Part shown: positions 18,696 to 28,075 of the stretch, one piece after another
Position numbering within the stretch: the first letter of the stretch is position 1
Layout: each line of letters opens with the position of its first letter
DNA from: Candidatus Magasanikiibacteriota bacterium
GTDB taxonomy: Bacteria; Patescibacteriota; Patescibacteriia; Magasanikbacterales; JACTTX01
Assembly: GCA_015661005.1 (NCBI GenBank)
Contig: JACTTX010000009.1
Location: 1-56,125 of the forward strand
Direction of reading: 5' to 3'
Length of the DNA: 56,125 bases
Notes under the pieces: model-generated
Database searches by the model: none
The model's input: the letters and a program-made list of their open reading frames with translations, nothing else
Told to the model about the DNA's origin: nothing
Made by a program: the position numbers and the translations under genes

Positions 18696-19532
18696 CTACT
18701 GTATGCCACTGGGGCTGGCCGTCACCACCCCGCTCAAATTACCAACCGTTCCTTCAAGGCCGCCCTTTACCGTATAGGTTGAAAAGGGTTTTTCCGAGGT
18801 GTAACGGTAACTCGTGCCGCCGGGAATTGGATTGGACGGCACGGCATCCAAATACACGCGTCCATTACACTCATTGGCGCCAGCCGCAAAGCCGTCACCG
18901 CCGGAGCCGTCATCGCATAACACCAGGTAATTACCTACTCCCAAAATGGCTTCCTTGCCCTGTGGATAAGCGTTTTTATCGGAAAAATAAAGTTCCAACG
19001 CCGTTTGCACCACGCGCAAATCAGACACGCGTTTGGAATCGCGCGATTTTTCCCGCGCCGAACCCAAAGCAACGACGGCCAACGTGGAAAGCAAACCAAT
19101 TATGGCAATCACCACCAAGAGCTCAATCAAAGTAAATCCTTTCCGATGCTTTGCCAACACTTTCTTAATTCTCACACATGTCTCTGACGGCTTAAAGTGC
19201 GCCTTGATTAAATAATCTTCGGCGCCTAATTGGAAGCCGCGCTCAATTTCATCTTTTTGTCCGAGATTGGTAAGCATAATAACAGGAATGTTTTTAGTCG
19301 CTGAATCTTTCTTGAGCTCTTCCAAGATACTAAACCCGTCCACTTTAGGCAGCAAAACATCAAGCATAATTAGGGCGGGTACCTTGCTCCTGGCCTTACG
19401 TAGTCCGTCGGTACCGTTTCGCGCTATCTGAACGTTATACCCCTCAAGTTTTAATTTTGTTTCGTAAATGCTGACTAGAAATGGATCGTCGTCAATAATG
19501 AGTATTGTTTCTGAAATTTGTTTCTTATTCAT
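18696..19532 (-). CDS. response-regulator receiver domain in one frame with type IV prepilin
   Basis: [19 protein letters not shown]...[13 protein letters not shown]...[10 protein letters not shown]...[12 protein letters not shown] then [56 protein letters not shown]. Confidence 0.9.
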   Translation of the reverse strand: MNKKQISETILIIDDDPFLVSIYETKLKLEGYNVQIARNGTDGLRKARSKVPALIMLDVLLPKVDGFSILEELKKDSATKNIPVIMLTNLGQKDEIERGFQLGAEDYLIKAHFKPSETCVRIKKVLAKHRKGFTLIELLVVIAIIGLLSTLAVVALGSAREKSRDSKRVSDLRVVQTALELYFSDKNAYPQGKEAILGVGNYLVLCDDGSGGDGFAAGANECNGRVYLDAVPSNPIPGGTSYRYTSEKPFSTYTVKGGLEGTVGNLSGVVTASPSGIQ

Positions 19533-19582
19533 AACTAAAGAACTACGGTTGCCAGATTCTATCATTGAAGCGCTAGACAGCA

Positions 19583-20671
19583 CTATACCACATTGCGCAT
19601 GGCCAGACCAATCGCGACGCTGAAACGCGGCCCGATCTGCTGTAAAACCGGCTTCAATGGCGCCGGCGCCGTCACCCGCGTCCACGGATCTCCAATGACA
19701 GTTTTCAGATTGTAGGTCTTTTCAATATACGCCGCCAGATGCGGAATCAAAGCCGAACCGCCGGTTAAAATAATGCGATCCGGACGGCGTTCCTCCACCA
19801 AATTCTGATCGGCAAACACTTCCATGGCATATTGAATTTCTTTCAAAATGGGCGAGACGGAATTTTCCAAGAGTGAAAAAAAACCGGCGTGATTGGGGTC
19901 ATGTTGCGCTGATTCCGCCAGATCAATCTTAAGCGGCCCGACTTCTTCCACTGAAACCCCCAACGCCTTGGCCAGCACCAAGTCAAAATTCCGGCCGCCC
20001 AATTCTATAGAACGGTCAATTCTGGGCACTCCGCGATCAACGACTAAAAAATTTGTCCGCTCCGCGCCAATGTCCACAATGACTTGCGCGTTCTGATCTT
20101 TTCCCACCAAGGCGCGGATTAAAGCGAACGATTCCGTTTCCAAACTATCCAGCGTCAAACCGGCGCCGGTGAAAATATCCGAGTACACCTGCACAACATT
20201 TTTTCTGGTGGCCGTCACGAGTAATTGTTCCACCCGCTCGGCCACACGCTTATCTCCGCCGTCGGTGAGAGGTATCTGACGGGTATCAAGCATGGCTTCA
20301 TCCAATGGAAAAGGGATAAGTTTTGAAACCTCGCGATTCACCACTTCTTGAAACTCTTTTTTAGCCACCTTGGGAATGGTGATGATGGCGCTAAACACCA
20401 TTGAAGCCGGCAAACTGGCGACCGCCATTTTGGAAACGGCTTTGGCTTGCTTAACCACAATAGCCAAACGACGCGCCTGTTCTTTGACCACCGGTAACGG
20501 ATCTTCTCCGGCGGAAAATTTAGCGCGAACCGGCGTCAACTCATCCGTGAATCCGTAAGTGCGGAGCTTGGCTTTACCGCCTACATTTTCCAGTTCCACA
20601 AGTTTGATGCCACCGGCGCCCAAATCAACACCCAGGAAGCTCGCGGATTTTTTTGATGGGAAAGGCCACAT
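19583..20671 (-). CDS. pilM: type IV pilus assembly protein PilM
   Basis: [52 protein letters not shown] actin-like ATPase motifs. Confidence 0.93.
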   Translation of the reverse strand: MWPFPSKKSASFLGVDLGAGGIKLVELENVGGKAKLRTYGFTDELTPVRAKFSAGEDPLPVVKEQARRLAIVVKQAKAVSKMAVASLPASMVFSAIITIPKVAKKEFQEVVNREVSKLIPFPLDEAMLDTRQIPLTDGGDKRVAERVEQLLVTATRKNVVQVYSDIFTGAGLTLDSLETESFALIRALVGKDQNAQVIVDIGAERTNFLVVDRGVPRIDRSIELGGRNFDLVLAKALGVSVEEVGPLKIDLAESAQHDPNHAGFFSLLENSVSPILKEIQYAMEVFADQNLVEERRPDRIILTGGSALIPHLAAYIEKTYNLKTVIGDPWTRVTAPAPLKPVLQQIGPRFSVAIGLAMRNVV

Positions 20672-20691
20672 AGTAAAGATAACAGATAACA

Positions 20692-20721
20692 TTGTATCAC
20701 AATGGTCAAAAAGGGTACAAT
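20692..20721 (+). promoter_or_regulatory. candidate promoter for cysS (TTGTAT-18 bp-TACAAT)
   Basis: -35-like TTGTAT at 20692, -10-like TACAAT at 20716, ATG at 20728 (near-leaderless); overlaps palindrome CATTGTATCACAATG. Confidence 0.4.
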
Positions 20722-20727
20722 TGAAGC

Positions 20728-22182
20728 ATGCTAAAATTATTCAACACCCTCACCAGAAAAATTTCACCCTTCACTCCACTGCGGCCCGGACGCGTTGGTC
20801 TTTATACCTGCGGACCCACGGTTTATGACTATGCGCACATCGGCAATTTGCGAACATATATTTTTGAGGACGTTTTACGTCGGGCCTTGGAGCACGATGG
20901 TCTCCGCGTGAAGCATGTGATGAACATCACGGACGTCGGGCATCTGACGGATGCCGATACGCGCGGCGATGTTGGCGCCGATAAAATAGAAAAAGCGGCG
21001 GCCGCGGCCGGAAAGGGCGCCAAAGAGATTGCGGCTTTTTATACCAAAGCATTTTTTACCGATACTCGCGCCCTAAATATTTTAAAACCAAACGTTGTTT
21101 GCGCGGCCACGTCGTATATAAAAGAGCAAATCGCCCTCATAAAAAAATTGAAAGCCCGCGGTTTTACCTACAAAACCGGCGACGGTATTTATTTTGACAC
21201 CGGCAAATTGCGTGATTACGGACGCCTGGCGCGATTGGACATTGGCGGTTTAGAAGCAGGCGCGCGCGTGCCCATGAGCGCGGAAAAAAGAAATCTAACC
21301 GACTTTGCGCTTTGGAAATTCTCACCCCCGGGAAGTAAACGACAAATGGAATGGCTATCACCGTGGGGCGTAGGATTTCCGGGCTGGCATATTGAATGCT
21401 CGGCCATGAGCGTCAAATTTTTGGGGCAGCCGTTTGATATTCACACCGGCGGCATTGATCTGATCCCGGTGCATCACACCAATGAGATCGCGCAATCGGA
21501 AGCGGCCACCGGCAAACCTTTGGCGAAATTTTGGATGCACGGCGCTTTTCTCTTGATTGACGCCAAGCGGATGGGAAAATCCGAAAGAAATTTTTTAACG
21601 CTTAGCGCCTTGAGCAATCAAGGCATGAACCCGCTCGCTTACCGTTATTTTGTTTTGGGCGCGCATTACAGAAGCGAGCTCAATTTTTCTTTGCCCGCTC
21701 TGCAAGCGGCGCAAAATGGTTTGGCGCGGCTTTATCGCGCCGCCAGCGGGCTCGGCGTGTTCTCGCCCCGCAACCTTGAACGAAACGGTCGCGGGGTCAA
21801 GACACACCTGCGCCCGCCTGCGTCGGTGACGCCGTTTGTGAAAAAATTTTGGAACGCGATCAATAATGATTTAAACACGCCAACGGCGTTGGCCGCGCTT
21901 TGGGAAATGTTGGCTTCAGACGGCGCACCCAAAGAAAAATTGAAGGCGCTCCGTGAGTTTGATGAAATTCTCGGCTTGGATATTTTGAAATCAGCGCGGC
22001 GCTTGGCCAAAGAAGAGAAAAAAATTCCGGCGGCTGTGCGGCGGCTGATGGCGAATCGTGAAAAAGCGCGGGCGGAAAAAAATTGGAAACGCGCCGATGC
22101 GCTCCGGCAAAAAATTTTGAGGCATGGATTTTTCGTGATGGATACGCCAGAAGGATCGGTGTTAGAAAAACGCCGGAAGTGA
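20728..22182 (+). CDS. cysS: cysteinyl-tRNA synthetase
   Basis: [49 protein letters not shown]-like [12 protein letters not shown]. Confidence 0.96.
   Translation: MLKLFNTLTRKISPFTPLRPGRVGLYTCGPTVYDYAHIGNLRTYIFEDVLRRALEHDGLRVKHVMNITDVGHLTDADTRGDVGADKIEKAAAAAGKGAKEIAAFYTKAFFTDTRALNILKPNVVCAATSYIKEQIALIKKLKARGFTYKTGDGIYFDTGKLRDYGRLARLDIGGLEAGARVPMSAEKRNLTDFALWKFSPPGSKRQMEWLSPWGVGFPGWHIECSAMSVKFLGQPFDIHTGGIDLIPVHHTNEIAQSEAATGKPLAKFWMHGAFLLIDAKRMGKSERNFLTLSALSNQGMNPLAYRYFVLGAHYRSELNFSLPALQAAQNGLARLYRAASGLGVFSPRNLERNGRGVKTHLRPPASVTPFVKKFWNAINNDLNTPTALAALWEMLASDGAPKEKLKALREFDEILGLDILKSARRLAKEEKKIPAAVRRLMANREKARAEKNWKRADALRQKILRHGFFVMDTPEGSVLEKRRK
21754..21808. repeat. Palindromic repeat family B inside cysS, in frame
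   Basis: GCGTGTtctcgCCCCGCaACCttgaacgaaacGGTcGCGGGGtcaaGACACaCC; shares CCT(T/C)GAACGAAACGGTCGCGG-type core with 15249-15302. Confidence 0.75.
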
Positions 22183-22226
22183 TATAATCCGGATGTTGTT
22201 TGTTATATGTTGTCTGTTGTCTTCCT

Positions 22227-22700
22227 ATGCCTGACGAACTGAAACCACTGGCCCGCGTTGAAACGCCGACGCCCGGGCCGGAAATGACACCCGCGCCGGA
22301 ACAACCGGAAGAAATTCCGGAGACCATACCGGAAACGCCGGCAATGCCGGTTAAAGAAACCGCCGCGGAAGCCGCTCCCCTGCCAACGCCGGTTCAAATC
22401 GCGCCGCCAAGACGCCCAATACCTCACCCCAAAGATGAGGAGACCCTTAAAATAGAAAACATTTTGGAAGAGGATTTAGCGGATCTTTACAAACAAATGT
22501 CGCCGGAAAAACAAAAGGCCTTTGCGGAACGCGGAGAAACGGTCACACGTCGTATTAAAGAGATGCTGATGAAAGGCGTCCGGCACGCTAAAAAAATTCT
22601 GGAGATGATTATTGAGTGGCTCAAAATGATCCCGGGCGTCAATAAATTTTTTCTGGAACAGGAAGCCAAAATCAAAGCTGACAAAATTATGAAGCTCTAA
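22227..22700 (+). CDS. hypothetical protein, Pro/Glu-rich N-terminus
   Basis: ORF 22200-22700; MPDELKPLARVETPTPGPEM start preferred; directly upstream of HerA-like gene. Confidence 0.6.
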   Translation: MPDELKPLARVETPTPGPEMTPAPEQPEEIPETIPETPAMPVKETAAEAAPLPTPVQIAPPRRPIPHPKDEETLKIENILEEDLADLYKQMSPEKQKAFAERGETVTRRIKEMLMKGVRHAKKILEMIIEWLKMIPGVNKFFLEQEAKIKADKIMKL

Positions 22701-22706
22701 AATTGT

Positions 22707-25214
22707 ATGTTTCCGCTCTTTGATCTCCCGCTCTTACAACTCGCCGGACTGGCGCAAGTTCAGGAAGAAGCCACTGGTAACGGCCTATCGTTTGGTTCAT
22801 CTTTCGGCGTGCCGGGTTTGGGAGCGCCGCTTTTAATGGCGCTCTACTTTATTGTCGGGCTGGCTATTTTGGTCGGTATTTTTTTTATTCTGCGCGCCGT
22901 TCTGCGCCATGTCTCGGAACGCAACGCCTCCTTCAATCAAGTTCTCTTGATGGTATTGGTGCCCAAGCAGGTTAAAAAGGAAAATGAACAGACGAATAAC
23001 ATTAACGCCGTGCGGGAAAAAATCGCCACGGCGGAAACATTTTTTACTTCCATCGGCGCTTTGAAAGCGCAAAAACATTTAGGCGCATGGCTTTTGGGAA
23101 GAGATGACCAGTTCGCTTTTGAAATCGTGGCCAAAGACGGCGTGATAACTTTTTACGCGGCTTGTCCCAAAAAATTTCAACAATTTATAGAACAGCAAAT
23201 TGTGGCGCAGTGGCCGGACGCCCAGCTTGAAGAAGTGACGGATTATAATATTTTTTCCAAGACCGGAACAATTTATAGCGCTTATCTGAAATTTGCCCGG
23301 GCCGACGCTTATCCGCTCAAAACATTCAAAACCTTGGACGCTGATCCCTTGAGCGGACTCACCAATTCCATGTCCAAAGTAACGGCCGAAGACGGCGCGG
23401 CCATTCAGTTTATTGTCCGCTCGGCGCGTAAGAAATGGCGCGCCAAGGGTTTGCAGATGGCCAAGGAAATGCAAAAAGGCAAAAAACCGAAAGAGGGCGA
23501 GCCGCAAGTTCAGCTCACACCAATGGAGCAGGACACCATCAAAGCCATTCAAGAAAAAGCCGGCAAGGCCGGCGTGGATGTTAACGTTCGCGTCATTGTT
23601 TCCTCGGAAGATGAGACCCGCGCCAAACTTAATTTGGAAAATATTTTGGGATCGTTTGGACAATTTAATTTGTATCAGACCGGCAACACTCTCAAAAGTC
23701 ACGTCCCCTCGCGCTCGGCGCACTTGATCCGCGATTTTGTTTATCGCGCTTTCAATGAGAAGCAGAAAAATATTTTGAACACGGAAGAAATAGCGAGCAT
23801 GTTCCACTTCCCTTTGCCCTCCACGGAAACGCCGAATATCCGCTGGCTCATGGCGCGCAAAGCGCCGGCGCCGGTCAATACGCCGACAACCGGGGTCATC
23901 ATCGGACACTCCATGTATCGCGGGACGGATACGATTATTCGCATGCTCCCGCAAGACCGCCGCCGCCATTTCTACGTCATTGGAAAATCCGGCTCCGGTA
24001 AAACCACGGTTTTGAAACAAATGGCTATTCAAGATATTGAAAACGGTCAAGGGGTGTGTGTGGTTGATCCCCACGGTGATTTTGTGGAGGATGTTTTGGC
24101 CAACATTCCCAAAGAGCGTGTTGATGATGTGATTGTTTTTGATCCCTCGGACGTAGAACGGCCGGTTGGTTTGAATATGTTGGAGGCAAAAAATCCTGAT
24201 CAACGCGATTTCCTGGTGCAAGAAATGATTTCCGTTTTCTACAAACTTTTCCCGCCGGAAATGATGGGCCCGATGTTTGAACACAATATGCGGAACGTGA
24301 TGCTGACCTTGATGTCGGACACGGACAATCCCGGGACGCTGGCGGAAATTCCGCGGATGTTTTCCGACACCGATTTTCAAAACCAGTGGGTTGCCAAAGT
24401 GACGGATCCGGTGGTGCGCGCTTTCTGGGAAAAAGAAATGGCCAAGACCTCGGACTTTCACAAATCGGAGATGCTCGGGTATCTGATTTCCAAAGTCGGA
24501 CGCTTTGTGGAAAATGAAATGATGCGAAACATCATCGGTCAAGCGCGTTCTGGTTTTGATTTGCGAGAAATAATGGACACTAAAAAAATTCTTCTCGTCA
24601 ATCTGGCCAAAGGAAAAGTCGGTGAGGTCAACGCCAATCTGCTCGGGCTCATTATCGTGTCCAAATTGCAAATGGCGGCCTTCACCCGCGCCGAACTGCC
24701 GGAAGAAGAACGCCATGATTTCTTCCTTTACATTGACGAGTTCCAGAATTTCATCACCCCGTCCATTGCCACGATTCTTTCCGAGGCCCGCAAGTACCGT
24801 TTGAATTTGCAGATCGCTCATCAATATATGGCGCAGTTGGTGGATAAGGGCGATGCATCTATTCGTGACGCGGTCTTGGGCAACGTGGGCACCATGGCCA
24901 TCTTCCGCATTGGCGTTGAAGACGCGGAAATTCTGGCCAAAGAATTCGCGCCAACTTTTGGCGCTTATGATTTGGTGAATGTGGAAGCGCGCACGGCTTT
25001 TGTAAAACTTTTGATTGACAGCACCGCGGCCGTGCCTTTCACCATGCAGACCTATCCGCCGCGCCATGGTAATCGTGAACTGGCGGAAGCCATCAAAGAA
25101 TTATCACGATTAAAATACGGCCGACATAAAAAATTGGTGGAGATGGAAATTTTGGAGCGCACGCAGTTGGGAGAAACCGCGCCAGAACCGGAAGCGGTAC
25201 CGCCGAGTTTGTAG
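22707..25214 (+). CDS. membrane-anchored HerA/VirD4/TraD-like ATPase (DUF87-type)
   Basis: VIGKSGSGKTTVLKQMAIQDIENGQGVCVVDPHGDFVEDVL Walker A, DFFLYIDEFQNFITPSIATILSEARKYRLNLQIAHQYMAQL Walker B region. Confidence 0.88.
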   Translation: MFPLFDLPLLQLAGLAQVQEEATGNGLSFGSSFGVPGLGAPLLMALYFIVGLAILVGIFFILRAVLRHVSERNASFNQVLLMVLVPKQVKKENEQTNNINAVREKIATAETFFTSIGALKAQKHLGAWLLGRDDQFAFEIVAKDGVITFYAACPKKFQQFIEQQIVAQWPDAQLEEVTDYNIFSKTGTIYSAYLKFARADAYPLKTFKTLDADPLSGLTNSMSKVTAEDGAAIQFIVRSARKKWRAKGLQMAKEMQKGKKPKEGEPQVQLTPMEQDTIKAIQEKAGKAGVDVNVRVIVSSEDETRAKLNLENILGSFGQFNLYQTGNTLKSHVPSRSAHLIRDFVYRAFNEKQKNILNTEEIASMFHFPLPSTETPNIRWLMARKAPAPVNTPTTGVIIGHSMYRGTDTIIRMLPQDRRRHFYVIGKSGSGKTTVLKQMAIQDIENGQGVCVVDPHGDFVEDVLANIPKERVDDVIVFDPSDVERPVGLNMLEAKNPDQRDFLVQEMISVFYKLFPPEMMGPMFEHNMRNVMLTLMSDTDNPGTLAEIPRMFSDTDFQNQWVAKVTDPVVRAFWEKEMAKTSDFHKSEMLGYLISKVGRFVENEMMRNIIGQARSGFDLREIMDTKKILLVNLAKGKVGEVNANLLGLIIVSKLQMAAFTRAELPEEERHDFFLYIDEFQNFITPSIATILSEARKYRLNLQIAHQYMAQLVDKGDASIRDAVLGNVGTMAIFRIGVEDAEILAKEFAPTFGAYDLVNVEARTAFVKLLIDSTAAVPFTMQTYPPRHGNRELAEAIKELSRLKYGRHKKLVEMEILERTQLGETAPEPEAVPPSL

Positions 25215-25332
25215 AATGGGGACAGTTATCTTGGGGAAAGCTACCTTCGACGCTTGTCCCTATTTATTTAACATTTGAGCCACTGAAGTCACTGGTTTAT
25301 TTTTTACGTCTGCGCTACAATGTTCAGGCACT

Positions 25333-26961
25333 ATGTCTTCTCTCTACCGCAAACATCGTCCGCAATCGTGGTCAGAAATGATTGGTCAGGATCACGTCCG
25401 GCACGCTCTCACCCAAGAAATTATGAGTAACCGGGTGAACCACGCTTATTTATTTTCCGGATCGCGGGGCTTGGGAAAAACCACCACCGCGCGCTTGTTG
25501 GCCAAGGCCGTGAACTGCGCCGGACGCGTTGACGGCGCCTATGAACCGTGTAATGAATGCGTAAGTTGTGTCGCAATCACTAAAGGATGCGATTTAGACG
25601 TCATTGAAATTGACGCCGCCTCGCAAAGCGGCGTTGACAATGTCCGGGAAACAATTATTGACAATAGCCGCCAACTGCCAACGCGGAGCGCCAAGAAAAT
25701 CTTCATCATTGATGAAGTCCATATGCTTTCCAACGCCGCTTTCAACGCTCTTTTGAAAACATTGGAAGAACCGCCGTCGCATGTGCTGTTTATTTTGGCC
25801 ACTACGGAACTGCACAAACTGCCGGAAACAATTCTCTCCAGATGCGAACGCTTTACTTTTGATCGCGCGCGTCCGGAAACAATCAAGGCGCGACTAACGG
25901 ACATTGCCACCAAGGAAGGAGTCGCCATCGCACCAACCGTTCTTGAACGTTTGGCGCGCGCCGGTAACGGATCATTCCGCGATGCGGAAAGCATCCTTGG
26001 TCAATTGTTGAGTGCGGGAGATGGATCAGTGATTACGGATGAGGCCGCCACGATGATCTTACCGCCGAACATCACGGCTGATGTGGCGCGGTGGCTGGAA
26101 CGCGCGCTCTCCGGAGATGCCTCGGTTGCGCTCGCTGTTTTAACGGCGCTCACGGAGCGCGGAATTGACGCTAAAATTATTGCTATGGAGGCGATTGAAC
26201 TCACGCGGTTAGCCGTGAAAATTCGCGCCAAAGCCGGAGCGAGCAATGAGTTAGGAAATGAGACCGCGGCGGTTTTAGAAACACTATCAGCATTGTCGGC
26301 CAAAATTTTGGTGGCCACGATGGATATTTTATTCAAACGCCGCAGTGAAATTGGCAACGCGCCAATTGCCATTCTGCCCTTGGAAATGGCAACACTGGAA
26401 TTGACGGAATTGACTGCGGCAGGGGCAGATGGACCAGACGGGCGCAGGTATGTCACGGATCGAGGCGATTCCGTTTCGCTCGCCGAGAGACGGGACATAC
26501 CGAGCCCGTTAGATCCGTCCGCGCAAGCGCCCGCCAAACAAAATTTGAACGAAATCATTGAATCACTGCGGACAAAACCTGCTGATGTCGTTGCACCGTC
26601 ATCGGCAGTAGAAAACAATGACACAAATGTCTCATTAGATGAAGTAAAAAATCGTTGGAACGAATGCATTGCCGAAGTGGAAAAAATCAACAATTCTCTG
26701 CCCATCATTTTGGGCGCGATGCAACCGCGGAACGTGGAGAACGGGATGCTCACTTTGGAAACGCGGTTTCCGTTTCATCGTGAAAAAGTGACGGAGCTTA
26801 AAAACCGTTCATTGATTGAAGATGTTTTGCGCCGACTCTGCGGCGGACGCGTCAGTATTCGCTGTGAACTTACGCCTATCGTGGCGCCAATTACGGTTGA
26901 CAATTCCGAGCCAATCGTCAATACTCTGCTCGAAACTTTCGGCGGAAGAGTGATTGAATAG
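25333..26961 (+). CDS. dnaX: DNA polymerase III subunit gamma/tau
   Basis: LYRKHRPQSWSEMIGQDHV, YLFSGSRGLGKTTTARLLAKAVNC, KKIFIIDEVHMLSNAAFNALLKTLEEPP. Confidence 0.96.
   Translation: MSSLYRKHRPQSWSEMIGQDHVRHALTQEIMSNRVNHAYLFSGSRGLGKTTTARLLAKAVNCAGRVDGAYEPCNECVSCVAITKGCDLDVIEIDAASQSGVDNVRETIIDNSRQLPTRSAKKIFIIDEVHMLSNAAFNALLKTLEEPPSHVLFILATTELHKLPETILSRCERFTFDRARPETIKARLTDIATKEGVAIAPTVLERLARAGNGSFRDAESILGQLLSAGDGSVITDEAATMILPPNITADVARWLERALSGDASVALAVLTALTERGIDAKIIAMEAIELTRLAVKIRAKAGASNELGNETAAVLETLSALSAKILVATMDILFKRRSEIGNAPIAILPLEMATLELTELTAAGADGPDGRRYVTDRGDSVSLAERRDIPSPLDPSAQAPAKQNLNEIIESLRTKPADVVAPSSAVENNDTNVSLDEVKNRWNECIAEVEKINNSLPIILGAMQPRNVENGMLTLETRFPFHREKVTELKNRSLIEDVLRRLCGGRVSIRCELTPIVAPITVDNSEPIVNTLLETFGGRVIE
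26447..26501. repeat. Palindromic repeat family B inside dnaX, in frame
   Basis: GGTATGTCacggatcgaggcgattccgtttcgctcgccgagagacggGACATACC; reverse complement aligns with the gatC-gatA copy. Confidence 0.7.
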
Positions 26962-27117
26962 AGGGTTCGTGCTCCGTCCACATTAATATCCAGTTCTCAA
27001 TCACATAAACGCGCCCACTGCGATCACATTAACGCGCCCCCGTGCGGTGGAGAGCCAGAGAACCGATGGTTCCCTAAGAAGGGGGTCCGGGGGCGCGAGG
27101 ATTCATAGAAGCAATGT

Positions 27118-27191
27118 TCCGGGATCGTCTAATGGTAGGACAGCAGCCTCTGAAGCTGTTTATCCTGGTTCGAATCCAGGTCCCGGAGCCA
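27118..27191 (+). tRNA. tRNA-Gln(CTG)
   Basis: TCCGGGA...TCCCGGA acceptor, anticodon loop CTCTGAA, GGTTCGAATCC T-arm, encoded GCCA. Confidence 0.93.
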
Positions 27192-27250
27192 GAGAATTGC
27201 GACACACCGTAGGTGTGGCGCAATTCTCTGCGGGAACTGGATTCGAACGG
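27167..27250. repeat. Inverted duplication of tRNA-Gln 3' half and downstream flank
   Basis: GGTTCGAATCCAGGTCCCGGAGCCAGAGAATTGCGACACACC gta GGTGTGGCGCAATTCTCTGCGGGAACTGGATTCGAACGG. Confidence 0.8.
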
Positions 27251-27361
27251 GAGGGGTTTGGGGAACGGGAGTTCCCCACTTATTCCGGGGGAGAGTCGGA
27301 GAGGGGCGGAAGCCCCTCTCCGAAGCGAGTCGCAGACGATGCCAGACACTTTCTAAACAAT

Positions 27362-28039
27362 ATGCCCAAACCAATCGCTGTCTTTGACATTGACGGCACC
27401 TTATTTAGAAGCGCCTTAGAGGCCGAGCTCAATTTGGCCATGGTTGAATACGGTTTGTTTCCTAAAATAGTGAAAGAAGAGTTAGACACCTCTTTCAAGG
27501 CGTGGGTGAATCGCCAAGGATCATATAATGATTACCTGATGAAATTAGTGGAAGTTTTTGAAAAACGCCTGGCCGGCATCTCCGAGGAAGATGTTCGTAT
27601 CGTTTCCGAGCTGGTGATGAGAGACCAACGCGATCGCGTTTATGTTTGGCCGCGCGATTTCATAAAAAAACTTAGGGCTACGCACAAGCTAATTGCCATT
27701 TCCGGCGCACCGCAAATAATTTTGGATGAGTTCAACAAATATTGGCGCTTTGATTATGTTTATGGCACAATTTTTGAAACCAAAAACGGTATCTTCACCG
27801 GAAAACAGGCCGTTGCTCCCTGGCGGGATAAAAAACGCGCTCTTCTAAATTGCGTCAAAAAAAATCGTCTCTCGCTTAAAAAATCCATCGGTGTCGGCGA
27901 CACGGAAATTGACATTCCCCTCTTGCAAACCGTGGAACAGCCGATTGCTTTTAATCCAAATCTCGCGCTTTATCAGGCGGCAAAAAAACGCGGCTGGGAA
28001 GTTATTGTGGAAAGAAAAAACGTGATTTACGAATTATAA
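27362..28039 (+). CDS. HAD-superfamily hydrolase (SerB-like)
   Basis: IAVFDIDGTLFRSALE, LIAISGAPQIILDEF, SIGVGDTEIDIPLL; start moved to 27362 because the longer ORF overlaps the tRNA. Confidence 0.88.
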   Translation: MPKPIAVFDIDGTLFRSALEAELNLAMVEYGLFPKIVKEELDTSFKAWVNRQGSYNDYLMKLVEVFEKRLAGISEEDVRIVSELVMRDQRDRVYVWPRDFIKKLRATHKLIAISGAPQIILDEFNKYWRFDYVYGTIFETKNGIFTGKQAVAPWRDKKRALLNCVKKNRLSLKKSIGVGDTEIDIPLLQTVEQPIAFNPNLALYQAAKKRGWEVIVERKNVIYEL

Positions 28040-28075
28040 ATGTCGCCTAGCGGCATTGGCGGGGGTGAATTTTTT

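Noticed and set aside
19533-19685. Upstream extension of the receiver-pilin ORF ([13 protein letters not shown]...)
   Set aside because: Overlaps the pilM C-terminal coding region in another frame; [16 protein letters not shown] is the natural receiver start.
23079-25067. 662-aa ORF antisense to the HerA-like ATPase gene
   Set aside because: Shadow ORF: low-complexity His/Arg/Phe-rich translation, no recognisable domain, opposite strand has clear Walker motifs.
27047-27361. N-terminal 105 residues of the 330-aa HAD ORF
   Set aside because: Runs through tRNA-Gln and its hairpins; true start is MPKPIAVFDIDGT at 27362.
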